From assembly GCF_041075285.1 (NCBI RefSeq), contig NZ_CP163512.1, positions 2,480,001-2,544,000 on the forward strand: a stretch of DNA of 64,000 nucleotides, written 5' to 3'. The DNA is from Providencia rettgeri. Its GTDB lineage: Bacteria; Pseudomonadota; Gammaproteobacteria; Enterobacterales; Enterobacteriaceae. Positions 1-9,608 of this stretch are shown one piece after another; position 1 is the stretch's first letter, and every line of letters starts with the position of its first letter. Both the position numbers and the translations under genes were made by a program. The notes below the pieces were generated by a model. The model was not told where the DNA came from, searched no databases, and was given only the letters and a program-made list of their open reading frames with translations.

Positions 1-672
1 CAAATGCGCAGTATGGGGATCAAAACCGTGATGATCACGGGTGACAACCACTTAACAGCGGCAGCTATTGCGGCAGAAGCCGGCGTTGATGATTTCCTTG
101 CTGAGGCAACCCCCGAAGCGAAACTCGCCTTGATCCGCCAATACCAATCAGAAGGCAGATTAGTTGCCATGACCGGTGACGGAACAAATGATGCCCCCGC
201 ACTCGCTCAAGCCGATGTTGCTGTCGCCATGAACTCGGGGACTCAAGCCGCGAAAGAAGCGGGGAATATGGTGGATTTAGACTCAAACCCAACCAAACTC
301 ATTGAAGTTGTACACATTGGTAAACAAATGCTGATGACCCGTGGTTCACTGACGACTTTCAGTATCGCAAATGACATCGCCAAATACTTTGCCATTATCC
401 CCGCCGCCTTTGCTGTGACATGGCCGCAACTAAATGCATTAAATGTCATGCAGTTGCATTCACCTGCATCGGCCTTGCTCTCTGCGGTGATCTTCAACGC
501 TCTGATTATTGTCTTTTTGATCCCACTGGCGCTCAAAGGTGTAAATTACCGCCCAATGAGCTCCCAATCACTTTTGCAACGCAACTTAGGCTTATACGGC
601 TTAGGAGGCTTGCTTGTGCCATTCGTGGGGATCAAATTGATCGATATGTTTATTAGCTTGTTTGGTATTTAA
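1..672 (+). CDS. kdpB: Potassium-transporting ATPase ATP-binding subunit KdpB, C-terminal part
   Basis: The reading frame is already open at base 1, so only the C-terminal 223 or so residues are present. The visible part holds the P-type ATPase hinge ([20 protein letters not shown]), the TGDN motif of the P domain, and three or four C-terminal membrane helices. KdpB is the energising subunit of the high-affinity KdpFABC K+ pump of the inner membrane and becomes phosphorylated on an aspartate that lies outside this window. The stop is followed 10 bases later by kdpC, and kdpDE follow, so the operon order is the usual one. The identification is firm; only the truncation by the window edge limits it. 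Confidence 0.97.
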   Translation, partial: QMRSMGIKTVMITGDNHLTAAAIAAEAGVDDFLAEATPEAKLALIRQYQSEGRLVAMTGDGTNDAPALAQADVAVAMNSGTQAAKEAGNMVDLDSNPTKLIEVVHIGKQMLMTRGSLTTFSIANDIAKYFAIIPAAFAVTWPQLNALNVMQLHSPASALLSAVIFNALIIVFLIPLALKGVNYRPMSSQSLLQRNLGLYGLGGLLVPFVGIKLIDMFISLFGI

Positions 673-682
673 GGATTCAATT

Positions 683-1273
683 ATGAACATGATCCGTTCA
701 TCTATTATCATGTTATTGGTATTAACCCTTTTAACAGGAATAGCCTACCCCCTGATCGTGACTGGGCTTGCGAATGTCTTTTTCCCATGGCAGGCAAAAG
801 GCTCTTTAATCACACTCGATGAGCATATTGTTGGTTCCAAATTGATTGGGCAAAATGTACAAAGTGAAGGGTACTTCCATGGTCGCCCTTCCGCCACCGC
901 AGAAATGGCATACAACCCACTTGCGTCAGGAGGTAGCAATCTTGCGGTGAGTAACCCCTTGTTACAACAAACGATGGCGGAACGTAGTAAACTACTGCGT
1001 GCTCAGAACCCAGAAGCCGGTAATGCTATTCCTGTCGATCTACTGACGGCTTCTGCCAGCGGGCTTGATCCAAATATTTCGGTTGATGCCGCTATTTACC
1101 AAGCACCGCGCATTGCGAAGAACAGACAAATTCCATTAGAGGCCGTAAAATCATTAATTACGGCACAAACCGAAACGGCATTATTGCCCTTTTTAGGCGA
1201 ACCTATTGTGAATGTGCTACAACTGAATTTGGCACTTGATGAATATATGCAGCAAAAAAATAGCCAACGTTGA
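683..1273 (+). CDS. kdpC: Potassium-transporting ATPase subunit KdpC
   Basis: This 196-residue protein has one N-terminal membrane helix (about residues 5-30) and a periplasmic body with the family signatures FHGRPSA and SGGSNL, then SASGLDPNIS. KdpC is the small periplasmic-facing subunit that stabilises the KdpFABC complex and supports K+ affinity. I chose the ATG at 683 because TAAGGA lies at the right distance upstream; a TTG at 662 in the same frame would overlap kdpB and lacks a good ribosome site. It is 10 bases from kdpB and 11 bases from kdpD, so it is translated as part of the same operon. Confidence 0.96.
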   Translation: MNMIRSSIIMLLVLTLLTGIAYPLIVTGLANVFFPWQAKGSLITLDEHIVGSKLIGQNVQSEGYFHGRPSATAEMAYNPLASGGSNLAVSNPLLQQTMAERSKLLRAQNPEAGNAIPVDLLTASASGLDPNISVDAAIYQAPRIAKNRQIPLEAVKSLITAQTETALLPFLGEPIVNVLQLNLALDEYMQQKNSQR

Positions 1274-1284
1274 TAAGGTGAGTT

Positions 1285-3972
1285 ATGAAAAATCAGGAAC
1301 CTGCTCGCCCAAACCCGGATGACTTATTGGTAAAAGCCAATGAAGATGGCAGAGGTAAATTAAAGATCTTTTTCGGCGCCTGTGCTGGCGTCGGGAAAAC
1401 CTATGCCATGTTACAAGAAGCTCAACGCTTACGCTCACAAGGGTTAGACGTTCTTATCGGGGTGGTGGAAACCCATGAGCGGGAAGAAACCGCAGCATTA
1501 TTGGACGGGCTTTCCGTGTTGCCGCAGAGAAAATTACAGCATCGAGGTCGCCGCTTAAATGCGTTTGATATTGATGCAGCAATCGCGAGACACCCTGCGA
1601 TTATACTCATGGATGAATTAGCATTTAGTAACCCAACAGGTAGCCGGCACCCAAAACGCTGGCAAGATGTTGAAGAGTTATTAGATGCAGGCATTGATGT
1701 GCTCACTACCATTAACGTTCAACATATTGAAAGTTTGAATGATATTGTGGGAAGTATTACGGGTATTCGTGTTCGTGAAACGGTGCCTGATCATATTTTT
1801 GACGCTGCTGATGAAGTGGTATTAGTCGACTTACCCCCTGACGATTTACGCCAACGCCTTAAAGAAGGCAAAGTGTATATTCCAGGACAAGCTGAACGCG
1901 CCATTGAGCATTTTTTCCGTAAAGGGAATTTAATCGCATTACGTGAACTAGCCTTACGCCGCACCGCAGATCGTGTTGATGAGCAAATGCGAGAGTTCCG
2001 TGACGGTAAAGGGGAAGCCCCGGTTTGGCACACTCGTGATGGGCTTCTATTATGCATCGGCCATAATATGGGTAATGAAAAACTGGTGCGCGCTGCCGCC
2101 CGTCTTGCCGCAAAATTGGCTAGTGTGTGGCATGCGGTTTATGTCGAAACGCCAACACTCCACAAACTCCCTGAAGCCCAACGCCGTGCGGTATTAAAAG
2201 CACTGCGCCTTGCTCAAGATTTAGGTGCAGAAACTGCCACTTTATCCGACTCTTCGGAAGAAAAAGCCATTCTCCGTTATGCACGGGAACATAATTTAGG
2301 CAAGATATTGATTGGTCGCCGCGATAAGCACCGTAAATGGCCAAAATTCAATTTCCGCCCCGGCTTTGCTGAACGTTTAGGTAAATTAGGTCCTGATCTT
2401 GATTTAGTCATTGTTGCTCTTGAAGAAAAAAGTGATTGGGATAAAGAACCCGAAAGAAAGCCCTTTTCTGAAAAATGGCGCTCTGATTTAAACGGCTACT
2501 TGATGGCTATCGTGATGTGCGCAGCTATCACCTTATTTTCAAGAACATTTTTACTCGCTCTAGACAAAGCTAACCTTGTAACACTGTACCTACTGGGCGT
2601 GGTACTTATTGCGCTCTTTTATGGTCGCCGCCCATCTATTTTTGCCGCCCTCATTAATGTTATTAGCTTTGACCTGTTTTTTGTCCAACCCCATTTCTCC
2701 CTTGCTATCATGGACATGCAGTACTTAGTGACTTTTACGGTGATGTTAATTGTCGGTGTCGTTGTGGGGAACCTCACCGCCGGTATGCGCTATCAGGCGC
2801 GCATTGCACGCTATCGGGAACAACGAACTCGCCATTTGTACGAAATGACAAAAGAATTAGGGCAAGCGCTCAATACAGAAGATATTGGTAAAACAGGCTA
2901 TCATTTTCTTAATAACGCCTTTCAAGCCAAAAGCTGTTTATTAATCCCCGATGAAAATGGCGATTTATTGCCACTGTTATGTGATGGTCACACGCCCATG
3001 CAAATTGATAAAGCCATTGCCAAATGGAGTTTTGATAAACGCCAGCCCGCTGGTGCAGGGACGGATACCCTGCCGAGCGTACCTTATCAATTACAACCGA
3101 TCACAACCACAGACCAAACCTTAGCGGTATTAGCCATTGAACCGCGCAACTTACGCCAACTGATGATCCCTGAACAACAACGCATGCTGCAAACCTTTAC
3201 AGGGTTGATCGCGAGTGCCCTTTCGCGCTTAGCACTGACAAAACAAGCAGAATCCGCCAAATTAGATATTGAACGGGAGCAGCTACGTAATTCGCTACTG
3301 GCGGCACTTTCTCACGACCTAAAAACGCCACTTACCGTTTTATTTGGTCAAACAGAAATCTTGATGCTGAATTTATCCGCAGAAAACTCACCACTGACGG
3401 AGCAAGTTAACCAAATGCGACAACAAGTGCTGAGTACTTCGCGTTTAGTGAATAATTTACTCGACATGGCACGTTTGCAATCGGGCAGCATCCAACCCAA
3501 TCTTGAATGGGAATCCGTGCAAGAAATAGCCAGTAGCGCCATCAGAACATTGGATTACACGTTACACAGTCACCCATTGGAAATTAATATTCCTGCTGAT
3601 TTGCTATTATATTGTGATGCAATGTTGATTGAGCGAGTATTCATTAATTTATTGGAAAATGCTGTAAAATATAGCCATAAAGATACGCCGATTGGTATTA
3701 ATGGTCATATTGAAGGGCAGAAAATTCATATTGAAGTCTGGGATGCCAGCAATGCTATTCCGGATGGGCAGGAAAAAACGATTTTTGATAAATTTTCCCG
3801 AGCACAAAAAGAATCAGCGATCCCTGGTGTTGGCCTTGGTCTTGCCATCTGCCGTGCTATTATTCAATTACATGACGGGGAAATTTGGGCACAAAATAAT
3901 AATAAAGGTGGAGCTAGCTTTCACTTTGTTTTACCTTTAAAACAACTCCCTGATATTGAAGCTGAAGTTTAG
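1285..3972 (+). CDS. kdpD: Sensor histidine kinase KdpD
   Basis: At 895 residues it matches the usual KdpD length. In order: an N-terminal KdpD domain with a Walker A motif (GACAGVGKTYAML, about residues 31-43), a universal-stress-protein-like domain (about 250-375), a four-helix membrane block (about 400-500), a GAF-like region, then HisKA with the phosphorylated histidine in ALSHDLKTPLT (about residue 677) and a HATPase domain (NLLENAVKYS; GVGLGLAICRAI). It senses potassium limitation and ionic or turgor stress in the inner membrane and phosphorylates KdpE. It follows kdpC by 11 bases and precedes kdpE by 16. Nothing in the sequence looks damaged. Confidence 0.98.
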   Translation: MKNQEPARPNPDDLLVKANEDGRGKLKIFFGACAGVGKTYAMLQEAQRLRSQGLDVLIGVVETHEREETAALLDGLSVLPQRKLQHRGRRLNAFDIDAAIARHPAIILMDELAFSNPTGSRHPKRWQDVEELLDAGIDVLTTINVQHIESLNDIVGSITGIRVRETVPDHIFDAADEVVLVDLPPDDLRQRLKEGKVYIPGQAERAIEHFFRKGNLIALRELALRRTADRVDEQMREFRDGKGEAPVWHTRDGLLLCIGHNMGNEKLVRAAARLAAKLASVWHAVYVETPTLHKLPEAQRRAVLKALRLAQDLGAETATLSDSSEEKAILRYAREHNLGKILIGRRDKHRKWPKFNFRPGFAERLGKLGPDLDLVIVALEEKSDWDKEPERKPFSEKWRSDLNGYLMAIVMCAAITLFSRTFLLALDKANLVTLYLLGVVLIALFYGRRPSIFAALINVISFDLFFVQPHFSLAIMDMQYLVTFTVMLIVGVVVGNLTAGMRYQARIARYREQRTRHLYEMTKELGQALNTEDIGKTGYHFLNNAFQAKSCLLIPDENGDLLPLLCDGHTPMQIDKAIAKWSFDKRQPAGAGTDTLPSVPYQLQPITTTDQTLAVLAIEPRNLRQLMIPEQQRMLQTFTGLIASALSRLALTKQAESAKLDIEREQLRNSLLAALSHDLKTPLTVLFGQTEILMLNLSAENSPLTEQVNQMRQQVLSTSRLVNNLLDMARLQSGSIQPNLEWESVQEIASSAIRTLDYTLHSHPLEINIPADLLLYCDAMLIERVFINLLENAVKYSHKDTPIGINGHIEGQKIHIEVWDASNAIPDGQEKTIFDKFSRAQKESAIPGVGLGLAICRAIIQLHDGEIWAQNNNKGGASFHFVLPLKQLPDIEAEV

Positions 3973-3988
3973 GAGATAATACCCCATT

Positions 3989-4672
3989 GTGAGCAGCCAT
4001 CAAATCCTGATTGTGGAAGATGAAAAAGAAATTCGCCGCTTTGTCCGACTCGCATTGGAGGGAGAGGGCTGGAAAGTCTTTGAAGCTGAAAATTGCCAAC
4101 GGGGTTTGATTGAAGCGGGTACAAGGCAGCCCGATTTACTTATTTTAGACCTCGGGCTACCTGATGGTGATGGCCTTGATTTAATTCGTGATTTACGTAA
4201 ATGGAGCAGTATACCGATTATTGTGTTATCTGCCCGTGAAGAAGAATCACAAAAGGTTGCCGCTCTTGATGCAGGTGCTGATGATTATTTAACTAAACCT
4301 TTTGGTATCAGTGAATTGCTAGCCCGTGTCCGCGTTGCCTTGCGCCGTTTTGGCAAAGCGACACAAGAAAACTCGCTATTTCAATTTGGTGATATAACTG
4401 TCGATTTTATTAACCGAATTGTCACTAAGCAAAGCGAAGAGTTACACCTTACCCCTATTGAGTTTCGCTTACTCAGCGAATTAGTTGCCAATAGTGGTAA
4501 GGTATTGACTCAGCGACATTTATTATTGCAGGTGTGGGGGCCTAGTTACATTGAGCACAACCATTATTTGCGAATTTATATGGGGCATTTACGGCAAAAA
4601 CTGGAAAATGACCCTACCCGCCCCATCCATCTATTAACAGAAACGGGCATTGGCTATCGGTTTATGCCATAA
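3989..4672 (+). CDS. kdpE: Response regulator KdpE
   Basis: This 227-residue OmpR-type regulator has an N-terminal receiver domain with the acidic pair in VEDEKE, the phosphoacceptor Asp at about residue 54 (LILDLGLPDGDG) and the conserved Lys in LTKPFG, followed by a winged-helix DNA-binding domain (HLTPIEFRLLSELV ... GIGYRFMP). It activates the kdpFABC promoter when phosphorylated by KdpD. The start is a GTG at 3989, with AGGAGATAA upstream as a strong ribosome site. It is the last gene of the kdp operon in the usual order. Confidence 0.97.
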   Translation: MSSHQILIVEDEKEIRRFVRLALEGEGWKVFEAENCQRGLIEAGTRQPDLLILDLGLPDGDGLDLIRDLRKWSSIPIIVLSAREEESQKVAALDAGADDYLTKPFGISELLARVRVALRRFGKATQENSLFQFGDITVDFINRIVTKQSEELHLTPIEFRLLSELVANSGKVLTQRHLLLQVWGPSYIEHNHYLRIYMGHLRQKLENDPTRPIHLLTETGIGYRFMP

Positions 4673-4765
4673 ACCATTTTGCCACCCTATTCTCAGAATC
4701 TTTCCGTTAGTTTAAAACCCTTGGCTGGCTATAATTTCTCCCTTATTTTCTATGGAGAGAAATTC

Positions 4766-5161
4766 GTGCAATCATTAACAGCTCAGCTATCCAAACGTTT
4801 TGCATCTGTATTAGTCCTTTTTTTAGGGATTTTTGTCACAACCCAAGCCCTTGCTTTAAGCCCAGAAGAAAAAACTCGCACCGAGTCTTTACTGGTAGAA
4901 CTGGGTAAGCAACAAAAGCTGGTATTTATGCGTAATGGCACAGAGCACAGTGCAGCCGATGCAGAAGCCCATTTACGCTTAAAATTACGTAAAACAGAAA
5001 AACGCCTAAACACCACCGAACAATTTATTGACAATGTGGCCTCAAAATCCTCCATTACAGGGGAGGTATACCAAGTTAAAGATGCTCAAGGAAATGTCTT
5101 TTCTGCCAATCAATATTTACATGATTTATTAAAAGAAAAAGTAGATAACAAGCCTGAATAA
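4766..5161 (+). CDS. Small exported DUF5329 family protein
   Basis: I chose the GTG at 4766, which has GGAGAG just upstream. The 131-residue product starts with a cleavable signal sequence (hydrophobic VLVLFLGIFV, then TQALA before LSPEEK). The mature part carries the features I associate with DUF5329: a FMRNGTEH motif, AEAHLRLKL, and EQFIDNVASKSSITGEVY. It is predicted to be periplasmic; its function is unknown. It follows kdpE by 93 bases and is closed by a strong terminator, so it may be transcribed from kdp or from its own promoter. The TTG at 4679 would extend the protein by 29 residues but hides the signal peptide, so I rejected it. Confidence 0.75.
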   Translation: MQSLTAQLSKRFASVLVLFLGIFVTTQALALSPEEKTRTESLLVELGKQQKLVFMRNGTEHSAADAEAHLRLKLRKTEKRLNTTEQFIDNVASKSSITGEVYQVKDAQGNVFSANQYLHDLLKEKVDNKPE

Positions 5162-5177
5162 GTTTTGTCATATTCCA

Positions 5178-5211
5178 TAAAAAAGCCGACATTTGATATG
5201 TCGGCTTTTTT
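5178..5211. terminator. Strong bidirectional intrinsic terminator
   Basis: A perfect stem (AAAAAGCCGACAT / ATGTCGGCTTTTT) with a four-base loop lies 17 bases after the DUF5329 gene. T-tracts in both readings suggest it ends transcription from both the kdp side and, after the ERIC, the glnS side. Confidence 0.9.
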
Positions 5212-5270
5212 GTCTTTCTCTTTTTGGCTTTAAGCAGCATCGGGTCTCTAGAGATTTACTCAAAGCCATC

Positions 5271-5390
5271 CTCTAAATCATTTGTATTGTAGGAAAGCGG
5301 CAAATCCACTAGCCCCTAGAGGCATACATTAAGTCTGTGACTTGGGCTAGTGGGTGAAGCCAACGCACCTACAGGGCGAAAGATGACGAG
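5271..5390 (+). repeat. ERIC-type intergenic repeat, copy 1
   Basis: About 120 bases run from CTCTAAATCATTTG to CGAAAGATGACGAG. The outer ends match those of the repeats at 23617 and 30512. The centre is a long imperfect palindrome (CCACTAGCCCC ... GGGCTAGTGG), and GAAGCCAACGCACCT resembles the conserved ERIC right half. The right end stops 4 bases before the glnS stop codon, so the repeat is transcribed as the 3' tail of the glnS message. Confidence 0.75.
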
Positions 5391-5394
5391 GATT

Positions 5395-7062
5395 TTAGTT
5401 TGACTCGATTTTCGCCCAAGTGTCTCTCAACCCAACAGTCCGGTTAAATACCAGATGTTCTGGAGTGCTTAACTTATTATCTGCACAAAAATACCCTTCA
5501 CGCTCAAACTGATAGGCTTTCTCGGCAACCGCGTCTTTCAAGCTTGGCTCCACAAAACCTTGGCGGATCACTAACGATTCTGGGTTAATTACCGATAAGA
5601 AATCCTCTTCTGCCCCCGGATTTGGAACAGTAAACAGACGATCATACAGGCGAATTTCCGCTGGCAGTGCATGTTGTACGCTCACCCAGTGAATAACACC
5701 TTTGACTTTACGACCATCCGCAGGATCTTTGTTCAATGTGTCCGCATCATAAGTACAGAAAATGGTTGTGATGTTGCCATCCGCATCTTTTTCCACACGC
5801 TCAGCTTTAATGATATAAGCATTACGTAAACGCACTTCTTTACCTAACACCAAACGTTTAAATTGGCGATTTGCCTCTTCGCGGAAATCTGCACGATCGA
5901 TGTAGATTTCGTTGCTAAATGGCACTTGCCGTGTCCCCATCTCAGGGTTATTTGGATGGTTTGGCGCAGTTAAAATTTCTTCGCCCGCAGGCATATTTTC
6001 AATCACCACACGTACTGGGTCAATAACCGCCATAGCACGTGGTGCTGACACATTCAGGTCATCACGAATACATGACTCTAATGACGCCATTTCGACGTTA
6101 TTATCTTGTTTAGTCACACCAATACGTTGGCAGAATTCACGAATAGATGCAGCCGTGTAACCACGGCGGCGTAACCCTGAAATGGTCAACATGCGTGGGT
6201 CATCCCAACCGTTAACGTGCTTTTCTGTCACTAATTGGTTCAACTTACGTTTAGACATCACGGTATATTCCAGATTCAGACGAGAAAACTCGTACTGACG
6301 TGGATGACAGTCAATCGTGATGTTATCCAGCACCCAGTCATATAAACGACGGTTATCTTGGAATTCCAATGTACATAAAGAGTGCGTGATCCCTTCTAGC
6401 GCATCAGAAATACAATGCGTGAAATCATACATTGGATAAATGCACCATTTATTACCAGACTGGTGGTGCTCTGCAAATTTAATGCGGTATAAAACGGGAT
6501 CGCGCATGACCATAAATGGCGATGCCATATCGATTTTTGCACGTAAACACGCTTTACCTTCGTCAAAACCACCATCACGCATTTTTTCAAATAATGCGAG
6601 GTTATCTTCGATTAGGCGTTCACGGTACGGACTATTTTTACCCGGCTCTTTCAATGTGCCACGGTACTCGCGAATTTGTTCAGGGCTCAACTCATCAACA
6701 TAAGCGAGGCCTTTTTTAATCAACTCAATCGCGTATTGATATAAGGTATCAAAGTAATCAGAAGAGTAACGAACATCCCCCGACCACTCAAAACCCAACC
6801 ATTTGACGTCTTCTTGGATTGAGTTAACGTATTCGACATCTTCTTTAACAGGGTTAGTATCGTCAAAACGTAAGTTGCACTGCCCCTGATAGTCCTTTGC
6901 AATGCCAAAGTTCAAGCAGATTGATTTCGCATGACCAATATGTAAATAGCCATTCGGTTCTGGTGGAAAACGGGTGTGGACCGTCGTGTGTTTTCCGCTC
7001 GCCAGATCTTCATCTATGATCTGACGGATAAAATTTGTTGGGCGAGCATCTGCCTCATTCAT
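5395..7062 (-). CDS. glnS: Glutamine--tRNA ligase
   Basis: Class I aminoacyl-tRNA synthetase of 555 residues (E. coli 554) that charges tRNA-Gln in the cytoplasm. Motifs visible are [14 protein letters not shown] (HIGH signature), the KMSKS equivalent [10 protein letters not shown] and the two C-terminal anticodon-binding beta-barrels ([16 protein letters not shown], then FNRTVGLRD). The start at 7062 ([11 protein letters not shown]) aligns with the E. coli N terminus. Two further ATGs (7068 and 7071) lie directly after a GAGGA ribosome site, so the exact start is uncertain by three residues. In E. coli glnS is next to nagE; here about 2.9 kb of accessory DNA separates them. Confidence 0.98.
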   Translation of the reverse strand: MNEADARPTNFIRQIIDEDLASGKHTTVHTRFPPEPNGYLHIGHAKSICLNFGIAKDYQGQCNLRFDDTNPVKEDVEYVNSIQEDVKWLGFEWSGDVRYSSDYFDTLYQYAIELIKKGLAYVDELSPEQIREYRGTLKEPGKNSPYRERLIEDNLALFEKMRDGGFDEGKACLRAKIDMASPFMVMRDPVLYRIKFAEHHQSGNKWCIYPMYDFTHCISDALEGITHSLCTLEFQDNRRLYDWVLDNITIDCHPRQYEFSRLNLEYTVMSKRKLNQLVTEKHVNGWDDPRMLTISGLRRRGYTAASIREFCQRIGVTKQDNNVEMASLESCIRDDLNVSAPRAMAVIDPVRVVIENMPAGEEILTAPNHPNNPEMGTRQVPFSNEIYIDRADFREEANRQFKRLVLGKEVRLRNAYIIKAERVEKDADGNITTIFCTYDADTLNKDPADGRKVKGVIHWVSVQHALPAEIRLYDRLFTVPNPGAEEDFLSVINPESLVIRQGFVEPSLKDAVAEKAYQFEREGYFCADNKLSTPEHLVFNRTVGLRDTWAKIESN

Positions 7063-7231
7063 TGTCATCATTCCTCAATGCCAAAAGCGCGCTAAAAGCG
7101 GTTAGTAACCAGATATATTCTATCATAATCCATCAGGAAACAACCGTTTGATCACGCTTAAGCGATAAAAGCGATGTCAAAGAGGCTATTATCACAAAAA
7201 ATAGAGATACTAGGCTTTATGCGCCCATCTT

Positions 7232-8047
7232 TTAGGTCAATAACATCACAGTTAACACCACCAGTAATAGTAGTGGGTAACTTTGCGCATGACGCTTATC
7301 GCTAAGATAAGGCATCAACAATCCAGCAAAACGGATCCCCAACCAAGAAGCCGCAATGAGGATTAACGCACCTTTTAAGTAGATCATTCCCAGAAAGCCA
7401 GTTCCCAGATCAACATGCCTATTAATCGCGAAATAAAAATAGGTGAATGTCCCCGTGATTGCCATTGGCAAGGTTAACGGGTTCGCGAAAGCTGCTGCTT
7501 GGATCATACTGACACCTCGGCGTCGCATCAGTGGAACCGTCATCACACTGCCGCCCACACCTAAAAATGCCGCTACCGCGCCAATTACCACACCAATCGG
7601 AGTATCTGAAAAAATTCCTCCCCGAGAAGCTTTAATCCCTTCCGCTTCTGTTTGCATAAAGCCGGGGCGAATAAAGCAATCCAAGATAGTCACAATCAAG
7701 TAGGCAATAAATATCCAACGGATCAAGGCACTATCTACCGATAACGCGACGATCGCACCGAGTATTCCGCCAACTGAAATGGGAATAATAAATGGCCGAA
7801 TAATTACCCAGTTAAGATTGCCTTTTAAGTAATGAGCCCGACTCGAAAGGGTCGATGAAAAAATCATCACACAAGTTGAAGTGGCAACCGCAATTTGCAT
7901 TGCCACACTACCAGCATCGCTTTGTGCCCCCCACACTAAGCTAATCAATGCATACAGCAGCGGTACAGTAATAAACCCTCCACCAAAACCAAATAGTGCG
8001 GTTGTGATCCCTGAGATAAAACCAAATAAGCAAAGAAGCAGTTCCAC
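7232..8047 (-). CDS. TSUP/TauE-SafE family membrane permease
   Basis: This 271-residue protein has about eight hydrophobic helices and two related halves, each with a glycine-rich motif (FGFGGGFITVPLL near the N terminus; AAFLGVGGSVMTVPLM in the middle), the hallmark of the TauE/SafE family of sulfite, sulfonate or organic-anion exporters. It is predicted to sit in the inner membrane. The substrate cannot be read from sequence or context. It stands alone on the minus strand between glnS and an accessory segment and appears intact. Confidence 0.88.
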   Translation of the reverse strand: MELLLCLFGFISGITTALFGFGGGFITVPLLYALISLVWGAQSDAGSVAMQIAVATSTCVMIFSSTLSSRAHYLKGNLNWVIIRPFIIPISVGGILGAIVALSVDSALIRWIFIAYLIVTILDCFIRPGFMQTEAEGIKASRGGIFSDTPIGVVIGAVAAFLGVGGSVMTVPLMRRRGVSMIQAAAFANPLTLPMAITGTFTYFYFAINRHVDLGTGFLGMIYLKGALILIAASWLGIRFAGLLMPYLSDKRHAQSYPLLLLVVLTVMLLT

Positions 8048-8170
8048 AGAAAATTCCTCGTCAGTTATTGAGAAAATATCTTATCGATGAAAAAAGCGCC
8101 TTGCTTATGCAGATTTGACAACCTACTTTGAGATTTCGCCAACGTTATTGATAAGTGCAACTTGCTGGGG

Positions 8171-8203
8171 TTAAATAAAGGGAGCTTAACTCCCTTTATT
8201 TAA
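8171..8203. terminator. Palindromic hairpin, possible terminator
   Basis: A 14-base perfect stem (TTAAATAAAGGGAG / CTCCCTTTATTTAA) with a five-base loop. It lies upstream of the TSUP gene and is not followed by a clear T-run, so it may be the remains of a terminator from a lost gene or simply a hairpin. Confidence 0.5.
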
Positions 8204-8281
8204 CATCATTCAAATGTGAGTAATCACTACCATTCGTCTCGATAATCGAATGAAACCTAGTAACTGTCAGATCAAATCTGA

Positions 8282-8494
8282 GCTAGTACACAATTAAATG
8301 AGCTAAAACAAAAAACACTCCAGCGACTTTTATCAGAATTTGTAGCATTAGGTGATCTGACTACCGCTGCATTTAATGTTGATAACAACCATCAATTGTT
8401 AGAAGTAAGTATCACACTCGCTAAGGCATATGGTGTAGAGGAAAGTAAGATTATTAAAAACTCTGATGATCTAGATGCAGTTATGATGTCATAG
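8282..8494 (+). pseudogene. Remnant of an unidentified gene (C-terminal fragment)
   Basis: An open frame of 70 codons with convincing coding character (LNELKQKTLQRLLSEF, LLEVSITLAKAYGVEESKI) begins just after a TGA and has no ATG or GTG start, ending at TAG. I read it as the C-terminal remnant of a decayed protein gene. I do not recognise the family. It lies in the 617-base gap between the TSUP gene and a small membrane-protein gene; I see nothing else there except the hairpin at 8171. Confidence 0.45.
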
Positions 8495-8636
8495 AAAGTC
8501 GGCATCTTTATATATCAGTTCAAACATACATTAGCTGATATATATTGTAGTGAATGGGACTATGATTCAAATTTTTGAATTTGCCACATCGTCAGCCAAA
8601 ATAAGCGGTTAGCTCACAAGTTTTGATGGAGGAGAA

Positions 8637-8675
8637 ATGGGTGACGGCGTGTTAGGTAGCACAAATGATAAATAG
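8637..8675 (+). CDS. Possible 12-codon leader peptide
   Basis: An ATG preceded by an excellent ribosome site (GGAGGAGAA) opens a 12-codon frame, MGDGVLGSTNDK, ending in TAG. Its last codons overlap the first codons of the 87-residue membrane protein at 8665 in another frame, an arrangement compatible with translational coupling. It could instead be the start of a decayed gene. No database match can be claimed. Confidence 0.3.
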   Translation: MGDGVLGSTNDK

Positions 8676-8928
8676 AACGTTCTTAAGATGGTTTTTGACG
8701 ATAATACTGATCCTTTCATATTATTTGGGATTGGCCATCTTTGATTTCGGGTTTAGCTCAAGCTTCACATACAGCTACACTGTAATGGGTAATAATGAGC
8801 CGACTACAGTTTGGCGTGCTTTCGTAGAGAATTTGCAGGTGTATCATGATAATGCGATAGCTTATGTTTATTTGGGCACCCCTGTTTTGCTAGTGCTGTT
8901 ATTTAATATTCATAAAAAGATAAGATAA
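8665..8928 (+). CDS. Small hypothetical membrane protein
   Basis: 87 residues with two predicted membrane helices (about 7-27, WFLTIILILSYYLGLAIFDF; and about 66-82, AYVYLGTPVLLVLLFN), a polar loop of about 35 residues between them, and a basic C terminus (HKKIR). I do not recognise the family. TAGGT lies upstream as a weak ribosome site, and the start overlaps a possible 12-codon leader. It sits in the accessory segment with ParDE and a gene remnant, so it is probably horizontally acquired. Confidence 0.55.
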   Translation: MINRTFLRWFLTIILILSYYLGLAIFDFGFSSSFTYSYTVMGNNEPTTVWRAFVENLQVYHDNAIAYVYLGTPVLLVLLFNIHKKIR

Positions 8929-9038
8929 CACTCAATATCGACGAGCTTGGGAAGATGAACTGCCCCAAGAATGAGCAACAGAACTTGGAGAGTTGTCGGT
9001 GAGTGAAAACGCTCTGCTTAATTTCAGGCCGTTAATTG

Positions 9039-9326
9039 CTAACTAAAATGTGCAGGAATGTCTCTGGAGCCGTGGAGTATAAGTTCGATGCGCACTTCAG
9101 CATCTAATACACGGAAAAACAGCACATACCGACCGTAAGCGCAGCTTCGCAACCCAGGCAAAATCTCCGATCTTTCAATATAAAGAGTAGGAGACTCAGC
9201 AATGAGTAGACATTTTTGATACAACTCCTCAATAAAACTTAGCGCACGAACGGGGTTGTCTTTTGCTATCCAGTCACCGATCGCTTCTAAATCTTGTTCT
9301 GCCAATGGTGAGATAGCCAGTTTCAT
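9039..9326 (-). CDS. parE: ParE/RelE-superfamily toxin
   Basis: The 95-residue product has the ParE pattern: an N-terminal SPLAEQDLEAIGDWIA helix, PVRALSFIEEL, then the beta-strand core with PGLRSCAYGRYVLFFRV and ELILHGSRDIPAHF. Family members poison DNA gyrase or, in other branches, cleave ribosome-bound mRNA. The ParE-like C-terminal HGSRD favours the gyrase branch, but this is inference. Its ATG overlaps the stop of the antitoxin gene by four bases (ATGA), the usual translational coupling of type II toxin-antitoxin pairs. Confidence 0.88.
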   Translation of the reverse strand: MKLAISPLAEQDLEAIGDWIAKDNPVRALSFIEELYQKCLLIAESPTLYIERSEILPGLRSCAYGRYVLFFRVLDAEVRIELILHGSRDIPAHFS

Positions 9327-9586
9327 TTTGAGTCACTGCCTTCAACCGATTGGGCATATTTGCTTGATAACCGGGAAAATACAGTGTTTGCATCCTTACT
9401 TTCGCCACTATTAACACCATCAATTATCGCCGTTTGTAGAGCGACCAATTTCGACTGATTTTCCTGTTCTTCTAACGCGCGAAGTCCAGCACGGATGACT
9501 TCACTTGTATTATTATATCGCCCGCTTTTAATTTGATTCTGAATAAACTCTTCAAAGTAGGGACTTAAAACGACACTTGTAGACAT
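9323..9586 (-). CDS. parD: ParD-family antitoxin
   Basis: 87 residues beginning MSTSVVLSPYFEEFIQ, with a ribbon-helix-helix N terminus (SGRYNNTSEVIRAGLRALEEQE) that binds DNA and a polar C-terminal tail expected to wrap the toxin. I chose the ATG at 9586, with GCGAGG upstream, rather than the extended frame from 9610. It is the first gene of the parDE operon and, as in the family, should repress its own promoter together with ParE. The direct repeats AACTATTA just upstream are a candidate operator. Confidence 0.88.
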   Translation of the reverse strand: MSTSVVLSPYFEEFIQNQIKSGRYNNTSEVIRAGLRALEEQENQSKLVALQTAIIDGVNSGESKDANTVFSRLSSKYAQSVEGSDSK

Positions 9587-9608
9587 TGTTAAGACCTCGC
9601 CATATACC

